Origin: Dicyema japonicum
Lineage: Eukaryota; Dicyemida; Rhombozoa; Dicyemidae
Direction of reading: 5' to 3'
Length of the DNA stretch: 33,961 bases
Assembly: GCA_011109175.1 (NCBI GenBank)
Contig: RDEW01000028.1
Location: forward strand, 640,413-674,373
Part shown: piece after piece, positions 19,218 through 27,835 of the stretch
Layout: each line of letters opens with the position of its first letter
Position numbering within the stretch: the first letter of the stretch is position 1
Program-made: the position numbers and the translations under genes
Notes under the pieces: model-generated
Told to the model about the DNA's origin: nothing
Database searches by the model: none
Seen by the model: only the letters and a program-made list of their open reading frames with translations

Positions 19218-21144
19218 CATCAGACCTCTCTAAACGATTCCTTTCGGGACTGACAGAATTGTCCAGTATAGAGGAGGCCGTATATTTAACAAGTCATTAA
19301 ATTTACTTATAACGAAAAAGTGAAACAGTAAAATTAATAGAAATCTGTCAATAAGGATTGCCTCGTATTTAGCTTCGATTCAGCAATCGCTTTATTGTTC
19401 AGATAGATCAGTCTGTTGACGGGATCGAGTAATGCAGGGTCTTGAGTGCAAGCAAAGTGGCAGATTTAGTCTAGCATTTGTTGAATATTTGTGCGTGTTA
19501 ATTTCTCTATGTTTTGGCTCTGTTTGCTTATCAGAATCTGAGTCACTGTCATTATCTTCAGAAGCTGAGACTGTTCGGTATTGCTCAACTAGGGATGATT
19601 CCCAATCTTTGGAATTTTCAGTGTAATTCCAAGTCTAATTGACAAATTCTTTTTCTGTATTGGATTATCGACTAGTCTATTCATGAGGGGTATGAACAGT
19701 AAATTGTTTTCAGGAATGTCGTTTATATCATATATTTTGACTGGAATGCCACACTTATTAAAGCAGAGGGAGATTGTGTTTGATTTCATGTCCATCCAAG
19801 CTGTGCTAATCTACCGGATAGCATCCAAGAGAGAAATTTTTTTTGCAAGTGGTGTCGCATTGGTTTCTGTGTCCATTTTGGCAAGAAGTTGAGTCATTAG
19901 TAGTCTTTTGTATCTTTCTTTAAATGACCGAATAATTCCTTGATCCAGAGGTTGTATGACACTCGTTGTGTTCGCTGGAAGAAATTTGAGTTCCACGTTG
20001 GAAAATTTTACTTTTGGTGAATGTGATGCTGCATTATCCAAAAACATAATAATTTTTCGTTTCTGGCGCATCATCTGCATGTTCACATCTTGCAACCATT
20101 TTGAAAACAATTTCGATGTCATCGAGGCTGTAACGTTGGAGCAGTAAATAACAGGTAACTTTTCAGATTAATATTCTTTAAACATCGGGGTTTTTGAGAC
20201 TTGCCAATTACAGTTTGCTTTAGCTTTTCTCCTGTCGAACTGCATGCAAGCATTACAGTAAGACGTTCCTTCGACTTCTTTGATCCACTGTGATGATTAC
20301 CTCTTACTGATAGTGTTTTCAGGAAGGGCACGATAGAATAGTCCGGTTTCGTCGCAGTTAAATATATCCTCTGGTCGATATCCCTTAATTAGAAAAGGTA
20401 CACGTTCCATCCAGTCAGAAACGACATCACTGTCAACATTTGCTTTTTCGCCACTGGTACAGTACGACTGGATTCAGTAACAGGACCTCCACCTACATAA
20501 CCAGCCAGTGGAACCTTTAAAATCATTTTCGCCCAGTGCTTTAGCAAACTCTGTAGCTTTTGCGATAATAATTGGTCCTGACAAACAAAAGTTTTTGAAA
20601 CGTGCTATCTGGAATCACTCCCAAGTGATTTTATTCAAATTTTCAAATTTGCAGTTGTTGTCAAAACGTTTTTTAGCAGAATTTGCGTTGTTATTGAATA
20701 ATTAGCCTTTTTAAGTATGTCTGATACAGTGCTGCATCCAACTCGATACTTCTTGCTGAGAAATTTTTGCGTCGGCTTAGGTGTTTGGTACAATTCATTT
20801 ATTATTTGAATTTTCTTTTTTAAAAACAATTCGCAACGAAATCGTTTTCTTTGCGGAGGAGCTATCATCTTTTAGTTTTTGATTTTCTGTCGAGTTGTTC
20901 GCAATTCAAGGTTAAAGACGATTAATAGGATTAGATCAAAGATTGATGTCAGAAGTCCGGTTTATGATAAAAGAAAATTAAAGTTGGGACCACAAAATAC
21001 GGCCGGTATTTGGAATAGAGAAGATCTAGTATATCGAAGATGAAATAGCAGTGATGTCCTATGAGGTGAATCGGGACCAGATGTTTAGTCCGGTTTTAAG
21101 AGAATTCCGGTATACCGAGGAGTCGGTTTAGAGGGGTTTGACGG
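19218..21144 (-). mobile_element. Tigger/pogo DNA transposon
   Basis: The left end CATCAGACCTCTCTAAAC and the right end, inverted, CCGTCAAACCCCTCTAAAC form imperfect terminal inverted repeats. These continue into TTTCGGGAC / CTCGGTATACC-type inner sequence. TA lies directly outside both ends (19,216-19,217 and 21,145-21,146), the expected target duplication. The size, 1.93 kb, fits Tigger. It encodes a transposase on the minus strand, described separately. Confidence 0.82.
19589..20868 (-). pseudogene. Tigger transposase, broken
   Basis: Minus strand from 20,868. The start is MIAPPQRKRFRCELFLKKK with the CENP-B/psq helix-turn-helix (KFLSKKYRVGCSTVSDILKK). The Tc5-type DNA-binding part follows (LSGPIIIAKATEFAKALGEN, SGEKANVDSDVV). 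Then comes the DDE domain: EDIFNCDETGLFYRALP (first D), KTLSVRG, KERLTVMLACSSTGE, GKSQKPRC, IIMFLDNAASHSP (second D), ELKFLPANTTSVIQPLDQGI (third acid, D) and a KERYKR helix. All three catalytic aspartates are present. Breaks are frameshifts before the Tc5-type DNA-binding part and at the A run in LPEN/KTLS (near 20,322), further disorder around 20,430-20,500, and a TAG in place of a conserved tryptophan at the LLDAIR/ISTAW junction near 19,812. It is much better preserved than the relic at 1,097-1,738. Confidence 0.88.
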
Positions 21145-21249
21145 TACACACACTCTGTTTAATCTCCTAATGTCGATGTATATGAGTCCTCCTTTAATTA
21201 CTAAAAATTAACGATACACCAAGATCAAGAAATGTAATATATCTTAGTG

Positions 21250-21520
21250 TTTCCTTATTGGGTTGATGAATGACGCCGTCATCAGTGTTTCAACACTGGA
21301 TAACTGGATTGTCTTCTGAAACTCACACATAAACAAAAAAAAGGAACGACAAGTCAAGAACACCTCCAATGTCTTCGATATGCCTTTGATTAATGAACAT
21401 TACTGTTTTTGAAATAAAGTGTGAGTTTTGCCTAAGGTGGGTAAAGCAATGAAAACATTACCTACTTCTTGGAAGTGCTGTGTTTTTTGTTTTCCTTATT
21501 AATAACTAGGGCTAATTTTC
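21250..21520 (+). repeat. tRNA-derived SINE, copy 3
   Basis: The shared blocks are TGATGAATGACGCCGTCATCAGTG, ACTGGATTGTCTTCTG, ACTCACAC, AAGTCAAGAACACCTCCAATGTCTT (here written in parts of the block), AATAAAGTGTGAGTTTTGCC. A 3' extension (GCAATGAAAACATTACC ... TTGGAAGTGCTGTG) is shared only with copy 4. The 5' tRNA-like head is missing or not recognisable. Confidence 0.7.
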
Positions 21521-21929
21521 TTAATAAACTCAGAATTTTTAATTCTCTTTAAGGAATTCTTAGTCACCGAAAAATAAAAACAAATTAAAGATCAAAGTAT
21601 TAGGTGATCTCAGTCACCCCAGTCGCGTCATCTGTATCTATTTTCCTCCATCGTGTTCAGTGTAGATCGAACTTCTCTCGCGCTTGCAAAGAAAATCAAT
21701 GTGGAACAGAATCAAATTTCTTTCATACGGATTTCCATCATTTTCGCACAACGGAAAAACTCCACTTCTGCGGATCAAATTTTCCATAGTAGGAGTTGCT
21801 TAGGAGCTCAGATCTTCTAATACAGCTAGTTTTTCGAGTTATCTCAGAAAAACGCCGTTTCGTTTGTCGATAAAGTCTTGTGATTGGGTTCGTCAAACTG
21901 AATATGGCGTTCAGTTTCTAGAGGTCCTC
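21521..21929. other. No supported gene; possibly LINE 3' debris (minus)
   Basis: This lies downstream, in the minus direction, of the LINE relic at 21,930-22,104. No motif could be confirmed in it. Confidence 0.3.
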
Positions 21930-22104
21930 CATGAAAATCTTTTCATGCAGGTGATGAAGCATATCAGCCTGTTATAGATTACTCCCAGAATATTGACTGA
22001 ACGTGTGACAGGTATTGGCGTAGGTATAATTAAGATTTTAGGTTTCTCTTTGCTCCGGCCATTTGAGATAAATAAAATTCCCGTCAACATGACGACAGAT
22101 ATTA
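21930..22104 (-). pseudogene. LINE reverse transcriptase thumb, 3' half split by Ginger-like element
   Basis: The minus strand reads LFISNGRSKEKPKILIIP followed by TRSVNILGVIYNRLICF, the thumb (LGV) region of a LINE reverse transcriptase. It continues the frame that ends at 24,050. Removing 22,105-24,049 and one TATTA leaves an open frame across the join. Confidence 0.72.
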
Positions 22105-22136
22105 TGTCGCGAGCGCTACTTGCAATATCGATTTTG
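22105..22136 (+). repeat. Left TIR of Ginger-like element
   Basis: It begins TGTCGCGAGCGCTACTTGCA and continues to the ATCGATTTT block. It matches the right TIR inverted, apart from the 17-bp insertion there. Confidence 0.85.
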
Positions 22137-22264
22137 AATTTTTTGAATTTTTTTGAATCTATGAAAATTGTTCTTTTGGATTAAAATTCTAATTTTTAGT
22201 AATATAAAATATTAATTTTATTGTATAAAATTAATATAAACTATTAATACTAATTTGAATTATT

Positions 22265-23313
22265 ATGTCACGCTTGTTTGTTAAGACATCTGTTGAATAT
22301 GATAATCTCAAAATTATTCTGGAAGGAGGCTTACCTACTGATGTGCCTGCATATGCTATGTGCAGGATCCGAAAAAAGTCCAAGAGTTTCGTTCTTAAAG
22401 GAGGAAGAATGTATCTAAAAGACCCAGAAGGCGATAAATTGGTTATTGTTTCGGACAACGTTGAGGAAATGAAGTTTGTCGCTACTCAAATTCATGATTT
22501 AACACATTGTGGCCAAAACATCCTAGAAACATATTGTAAAGAACGATATTTATTGTGAAAAGAGATGTTATTCGCGATATTTTTTTTCATTGTGAGACAT
22601 GTCTTTTTGCCAGAAGTCTTAAGGAATATGATGAAGAAAATCATATAATTGCAACTCGGCCCAATGAGAGATTTCAAATAGATTCAATTGATCTTAAAAG
22701 GTATCAATTTTTTATATTCTCTAGGTTTAGCGAGCATAATAATGGTTATTCGTGGCTTTTAACGGCTATTGATATTTATTAAAAATATGCTGTTACAAAA
22801 AGCTTAAAGAAACAAAGTGGTTTGGAAGTTGCTGACAACCTTGAGGAAATATTCATGGATTATGGACTCTGTTTATATTTACAGTTGAACAATGGCTCCG
22901 AGTTTAAAAACTCACATGTCACTGCAATTTGCAAGAAATATAACATTATTCAAATTCATTCACGTCCAAACAACCCACGTAGTCAAGTTATACAATTGAA
23001 TTATTTTTTTATAGGAATTGTAGAAAGATTCAATCAGACAATGACTCGAACTTTGTCGAAGATGTTGTTTGATGATCCAAATAAATGTTGGAAAAAACAG
23101 ATTAAAAAAACTGTCCAATTTTATAATCTTAGTTATCATATTTCAACAGGTTTGTATGACCTTATATATAAATTAGGTGACAATCCGTTTCGTCGTTACA
23201 GAGGCATCAAAGGATTTAATCCAATTCTCCCTTATGTGGGGTACATTGAAAAAAATGATGAAGCAATTGTGAATGTTTTGAAAGTTAAGGGAAAATTTAG
23301 AAACTCAAATTGA
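22265..23313 (+). CDS. Gypsy-type integrase of the Ginger-like element, intron-bearing
   Basis: The integrase/transposase cuts and joins element ends. Landmarks are the HHCC zinc finger (HDLTHCGQN ... CETC), the RNase H-fold core FQIDSIDL (first D), LLTAIDIY, LQLNNGSEFKN and IVERFNQTM (E), then a C-terminal region. A 24-nt GT...TAG intron (22,701-22,724) fits exactly: splicing turns an insertion into LKRFSEHNNGYSWL, as expected of the family. A second AT-rich GT...TAG segment (22,987-23,014) interrupts SQ/GIVERF; without it the spacing to the glutamate is the canonical 35 residues. Defects are a one-base deficit near 22,556 (YLL / KRDVIRD), TAA at 22,780, a one-base mismatch at the second intron, and the central aspartate replaced by asparagine (LNNG). 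It is therefore probably inactive as given. No chromodomain is seen. Confidence 0.82.
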
Positions 23314-24001
23314 AACAGAGATTCGTTAAATCAAATGGAGAGGCAGGTTATTATTTTTTTAACTATTTCATAGAATTTGACTTCATGCATTGTCTATTAG
23401 ATTTGAATTCCCCTTTTTGGTGTTCATTGCTCAAAATACTCATTCGAGTAAGGATATGAGGTTAGTTAATTACATTGACAACGTAGGTTTGCGTATAAAA
23501 AGACCATGGGACAATTCCCTCGCTGAAGTTATGTAAATTTGAATCTCCCTACAGTTAAAAAGTGAAAGTCGTAGATATATTGTCTAACAAGCGAATGACA
23601 CTTCAATCAAATGAGGGACATAGCGAGATCGTTTACATGATTCGCGTTAAAAAACTTAAAAAGAAGTGACTTACTTTTTCTTATAAACAAAATATTTTTT
23701 TTGAATTTTTTGTCTTAATTGAAACTTAAATGAATACAATCGTCTAACCTGGAATTTTTAATAGTTTAAAATATTGAAAATGAAGAGTTTTATTGTTGAA
23801 ATTAATTTTTTAATTATTTAGAATGCTTATCAGTATTATTAATAGTAAGATAATTTAAAAAATCAATTCAATTTTATAATTTTTAAAGCATAAGATAAAT
23901 CTTTATATAATTTTAGTTTCATGTTTTTTTGAGTAAACTGGTTTCTTTTACTGAGTTCGACTTGTGAGTGTCATAAGACTATTCGTTTAATTTCGAGGAA
24001 A
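23314..24001 (+). other. 3' part of the Ginger-like element
   Basis: One frame near 23,400-23,520 reads FLVFIAQNTHSSKDMRLVNYIDNVGLRIKRPWDNS, possibly a continuation of the integrase C-terminus through unrecognised introns. The remainder is AT-rich non-coding sequence leading to the right TIR. Confidence 0.35.
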
Positions 24002-24049
24002 AAAATCGATATTGCAAGTAGCGCATAGTTGCAGGTAGCGCTCGCGACA
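24002..24049 (-). repeat. Right TIR of Ginger-like element, with tandem duplication
   Basis: Read inverted: TGTCGCGAGCGCTACCTGCA, then a 17-bp near-repeat (GCGCTACTTGCAATATC), then the inner block shared with the left TIR. Confidence 0.8.
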
Positions 24050-24205
24050 TATTACAAAACGTTTGGATACTAACCACTCGTGTCCAATTTCAGTTGGACG
24101 TTGTTGGAGTATAATTAAGTCATCTGTATAGGATAACTAAAGGGAATCGTCGTAGGTAGGACATGAGGAACAGGTTGAAGAGGACTGAAGAGCACTGGGG
24201 TACTT
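24050..24205 (-). pseudogene. LINE reverse transcriptase palm, 5' half of the relic split by the Ginger-like element
   Basis: The minus strand reads VPQCSSVLFNLFLMSYLRR and, after a shift, ILYTDDLIILQQRPTEI. These are motif B and a YADD box with threonine in place of alanine. The frame runs to the TATTA and resumes at 22,104. Confidence 0.72.
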
Positions 24206-25310
24206 TCTATTTAGTAATATCGATCTTAATCTGAAGTGGCCATAACAAACTCGTGTCGAAAGGAAGTTCGCTAGCCAAATGTTTCCTCGTCATTGTCGAA
24301 AATCTTATTGATAACAATAGGAACCATCGCTGTCCCTGTCAAGGATTTCAGAAGTATAATAAAAAAATGTCGGTAAAAACTTTCAGAATCCTGAGAAGTA
24401 GTCTTTGATTGTGACATTTGCTAGTGTCCATTCTTAGGATGTGACCAATCAGATTCTAATGTGCCTTTATAACTCGCAGGTTGAAGGGTCTTGTAGAGTA
24501 TCTTTCGATTCAGTCATAAGCGGAACATGACTTTCATCTGTGAAATGAATCGAGTAACCTTTTTTTCAAACTTTGAAAGTCCACTAATAGATGAGTAATT
24601 TCAGAAAGATTGGCATTACGAATCCTTCATACAGAAACGTCTTCCAATCAACTCTTCTGTCAGCTTGTTCACCAAGAATTTCCCTTATGTAATGTCTTCA
24701 GAATCCCAAAGGAGGGATATGAGTTTCTTGGTTTTCCCCATCTTCCGTCCGATTGTGACTCCTCCATCTATTTGACTTCAATAATTTCAATTTTTGAGAT
24801 CTCTATAGAAAAAAACCACTTTTTCAGTTGGTCTGAAGTAACCTCTTGTTATCGTTTAAGTGCTTATTATTGCTTGAGACAAAATCCACGTTTCTACTAT
24901 AGAACTTCCTCAACTCCCGTAAGGTTGATTCCAGATATAGCATGAATAGTACTGGAAATAGTTTTTTTAGGCCCTAAGAGGGGGCTTCATATCTTCGCAT
25001 TGAAACAAAAAAATCTCATTTTGTAGGAGACAATTTGCGGTAACTATTTACCATAATTCTGACAAAAGACAAGTCACACAAAAGAGAGTTGTTTTTTGTG
25101 ACAAACGTTATAGTAAATTATAAATTTTTGCTGTGATCCCATTAACAACCCAGACGTTATAGTAAATTTAAACTCGAAGTTTTCTGTTGCGAAGGACTTG
25201 TAAAAATAAAGTAGAGCTGGGATATTAGAATAGGTGACTGACAGAGGGGATACTAAGAGTCAATAAATTAGCAACAAATTAAAGACAATATAAAATTGTT
25301 CAAATCAAAA
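24206..25310. other. No supported gene; likely upstream LINE debris (minus)
   Basis: On the minus strand this would hold the N-terminal part of the split LINE, but I could not recover endonuclease or finger motifs. The plus frame at 24,610-24,945 has no recognisable content. An ACGTTATAGTAAAT block recurs at about 25,106 and 25,153. Confidence 0.3.
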
Positions 25311-26462
25311 TCAATCACTCTCATCACTACTACAATAAGAGACAAGACCATTCTGCTTAGGAGACACAGTCATCTCAGAAGAGTCAATGACAGCTTCACT
25401 GTTTATATTATTCTCAGGACAGATAACAACATCATCCGCAGTCTTCTGAGGAGAAATATCATTGATCACAGTTTTTTTACTACTTAAATTTCTAAGCAAT
25501 TTCTGAGAAGCTGACAGTTTAGACGTCTTTTTCCCGTCAAAATTAAGCGGCACCCCAAAGATACTTTTAGAGGTCCTCTTCGCTAAAGTAAACGAAAACC
25601 AGAACCCGAACTGGCGAACCTCCTGTTAAGATTCATGATTCCACTAGCTACAGCATAATCACCAGGAGACTCTGGGAGAAGTTTCACCACGTCAAAACAC
25701 TTATCTTGGGCAAATCTGGCATCCTTTTCTGAGGACATCTCCTCTTTGTTGCGCTCAGACTTCATTAATAAGATAGGCTTACTCTGAGTCTCTTCCTGGC
25801 GAGCGAATTAAGATCATAATCCACCGAAAACTTATCTTGATAGTCCTGGAGCTCCCCTAACTCGCTCTTCTTCTCCTTTGCCTTCATTTCATCCCCCACA
25901 TCGTGCTCAAGCTTGAACATGGCGTCTGTCAACAGCCTCTTCTTATCCTCCCTGTCTGAAAGTCAACCAAAACTCCACCCGTAGTCAAGATCTGATCAAA
26001 GTCCTCTGGGTTCCATCTCTCTTCCTTCCGCGATCCCCCAGAGTAAACGTCATAGTCCAGTTTCTGCTATTAGAAAGAGACCAACCTTCGGATTCGTTTG
26101 GATTTCGATCGTATTTCCGCACATGTGACACCACATCTTGAAACGGTAGATTGGTGTGGAGTAGTACATCCCTACTGTCCGTTTTTTGGTGTTAAATCTA
26201 ACTCCCATAGCGATATGTTGCTTGCATCCCCCGCACCAAAAGTCATACGGCATCTCTATTCTAAAAAAATTGGCTGAGCGGTGGTTTACCTAACTTGCTT
26301 TCCTGGTTCGCGTGGTTTTCTCTCCCGAAGATCTGGCTGATCCTTCCATCGACTTCTACGGATAAATCCGTTCAGGGTCCCCTTGGAAGGATCCCACTCT
26401 GGAGGGTAATATTTGTTGACGTTTTTCCGTTCAGCCTATTTAATAGCAACAAGACAAACCAT
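25311..26462 (-). CDS. CCDC130/Saf4 (YJU2-family) splicing factor, 7 exons
   Basis: YJU2-family proteins act in the nucleus on the catalytic spliceosome. The minus-strand ATG (26,462-26,460) is followed at once by a 24-nt intron (26,436-26,459). It splices to AERKNVNKYYPPEWDPSKGT, the unmistakable family start. Other introns are 26261-26289, 26064-26085, 25956-25978, 25760-25782 and 25583-25605 (22-29 nt). The product is ~335 residues. Landmarks are DLRERKPRE, EMPYDFWCGGCKQHIAMGVR (first CxxC), YYSTPIYRFKMWCHMCGNTI (second CxxC), YDVYSGGSRKEERW, FDQILTTDREDKKRL, AMFKLEHDVGDEM, DYDLNSLARKR, and a serine/lysine-rich tail from SKSIFGVPLNFD to DESD and TGA at 25,311. It is closer to CCDC130 than to CCDC94/YJU2 itself (C-G-G-C and IEMPY context). 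The last acceptor allows 17-, 23- or 29-nt introns; 23 nt is taken as typical. No frameshift. Confidence 0.93.
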
Positions 26463-27439
26463 ACAAGGACAGTTATTTTAAATTTTATTTAATGGATTAA
26501 AACTATTTCCAAAACAGTATGTTTTGAGATTATTTATTAATATTAAATATTTGTGAAATTATAATTTTTATTTAAAAAAACTAGTGGTCCTGCTATAATT
26601 TCGATTTCTATATTATTATTATTCACCTGTTAAGTCTAACCGCAGGAAGAAGCTTGGTGGGGACACGGAGATCACTTCATTTAGATGATACTTCTTGTGG
26701 TTATGGGGTTAATAAGTTGTTTCAATTTCTTTTGACTACTGGTCGTGGGACTCTTAACTATATTCCTGGAAGCTTTTTATAGGTGGTGTCCAGTGACAAA
26801 AAGCCAATAAAGAAGACCATTTAATATGGAGTACCCCAAATTATTATTAGAAACAAGAAATGTTTAGTCAGTCCTGTCTAACAAATCGATAAACTCATTA
26901 TGTTAATTTAGTAAGGGCATACAGTATGGGACAAGACAAGTTTAACTCGATAATGAAGTACCCATTCCAGATGTATGTGGACGTTCGTCAAAAGCACAAC
27001 TATGTCTTATATTATATATACGAATAAAAACAATGTCTACCAAGTCACTCACAATGCTGTATTAGCTCTAATTTTGTTATAATCTAGCAACCGAAGCTTC
27101 TACATGTTTCTTCGAGTGAAGGAAACCGGTGGCTAAAAGAACGTCACAACCAAGAGCGGACTCTCCCAGAGATCCATCAGGTGTATTTGGTTTTAATGTG
27201 GATCATCTGCTCGTGAAGAAAACTGCCTACAGTTGTAGCTAACAGACCCAACTTATTTTCCTTACTAAGACACTAACAAATAATTCGTTTGGTAGTGGCT
27301 ATGGGACAAGTGCCTAGCTACCGTTCTCTGATTTCTTTAAGTTCCTTGACTTCAGCTTCCTTACTAGTACAACAAGTGATTTAAGTTAAGATATTCAAAA
27401 ATATATATATTTGAGGCAAAACGAGGCCTTGATTAAGAA
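26463..27439. other. AT-rich stretch, no supported gene
   Basis: Short frames such as MKYPFQMYVDVRQKHNYVLY (about 26,953-27,013) have no recognisable family. I see no RNA gene or repeat. Confidence 0.3.
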
Positions 27440-27700
27440 ATGTCCATTCTTTGGCATTTAAATCTGTTAATAGTGAACCCGCGGTCACCACGTGGGTCTT
27501 AACGTTAATTGTACAAGATCGGGCAGGCAAAGTTGCCCACTATGCCTTTCAAGTACACTGATGACCACGGGATAAATCATCTTTTCTCGTGTCCTGCTCC
27601 ACCTTTTGTGTTTTCTCCGCATGGGATCAACCTTTTGGATCTCGGGGAACGTCCGCCATTGGTAGTTACGTTTTTGTTAGTCATCGATTTCTTAAAATAA
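27440..27700 (+). pseudogene. LINE C-terminal fragment (jockey-like)
   Basis: The frame 27,509-27,700 reads INHLFSCPAPPFVFSPHGIN and then LLDLGERPPLVVTFLL. This resembles the HLFxCPAxPTxLxPxxLW...P end of jockey-clade reverse transcriptases. The first cysteines of the usual CCHC are lost. Only the 3' end is present. Confidence 0.5.
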
Positions 27701-27835
27701 AAGACTAATTCTGGTTAGTCTACTTTTTAATATAGTTAAATTTATTAACCAAAAACCACCGTCATAGCCGAAATGATAAAATTCAGGTGATCCCGGCCTC
27801 TCTCAGCAGTCTACGCATCTATTCCTGGTGTTCAG
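27701..27835. other. Short gap, possible SINE-like scrap
   Basis: CATAGCCGAAATGATAAAATTCAGGTG followed by ATCCCGG vaguely recalls tRNA A/B boxes. The shared SINE body is absent, so this is not called a copy. Confidence 0.2.

Larger units (their letters stand above)
22105..24049 (+). mobile_element. Ginger-like integrase-encoding DNA transposon
   Basis: The terminal inverted repeats are TGTCGCGAGCGCTAC with further CTTGCAATATCGATTTT (22,105-22,136; inverted at 24,002-24,049). Outside them a 5-bp direct repeat TATTA is present at 22,100-22,104 and 24,050-24,054. Inside is a single gypsy-type integrase on the plus strand and no protease, reverse transcriptase, RNase H or LTR. TIR-bounded elements whose only enzyme is a gypsy-like integrase are known as Ginger elements. 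The ends TGT...ACA fit. The right TIR has an internal 17-bp tandem duplication of GCGCTAC.TGCAA.TAT absent from the left. The element sits in an older LINE, which supports the boundaries independently. Confidence 0.8.

Noticed and set aside
22265-23313. LTR retrotransposon as source of the integrase
   Set aside because: There are no LTRs, protease or reverse transcriptase. Inverted repeats with a 5-bp target duplication bound the gene, and excision restores the host LINE frame.
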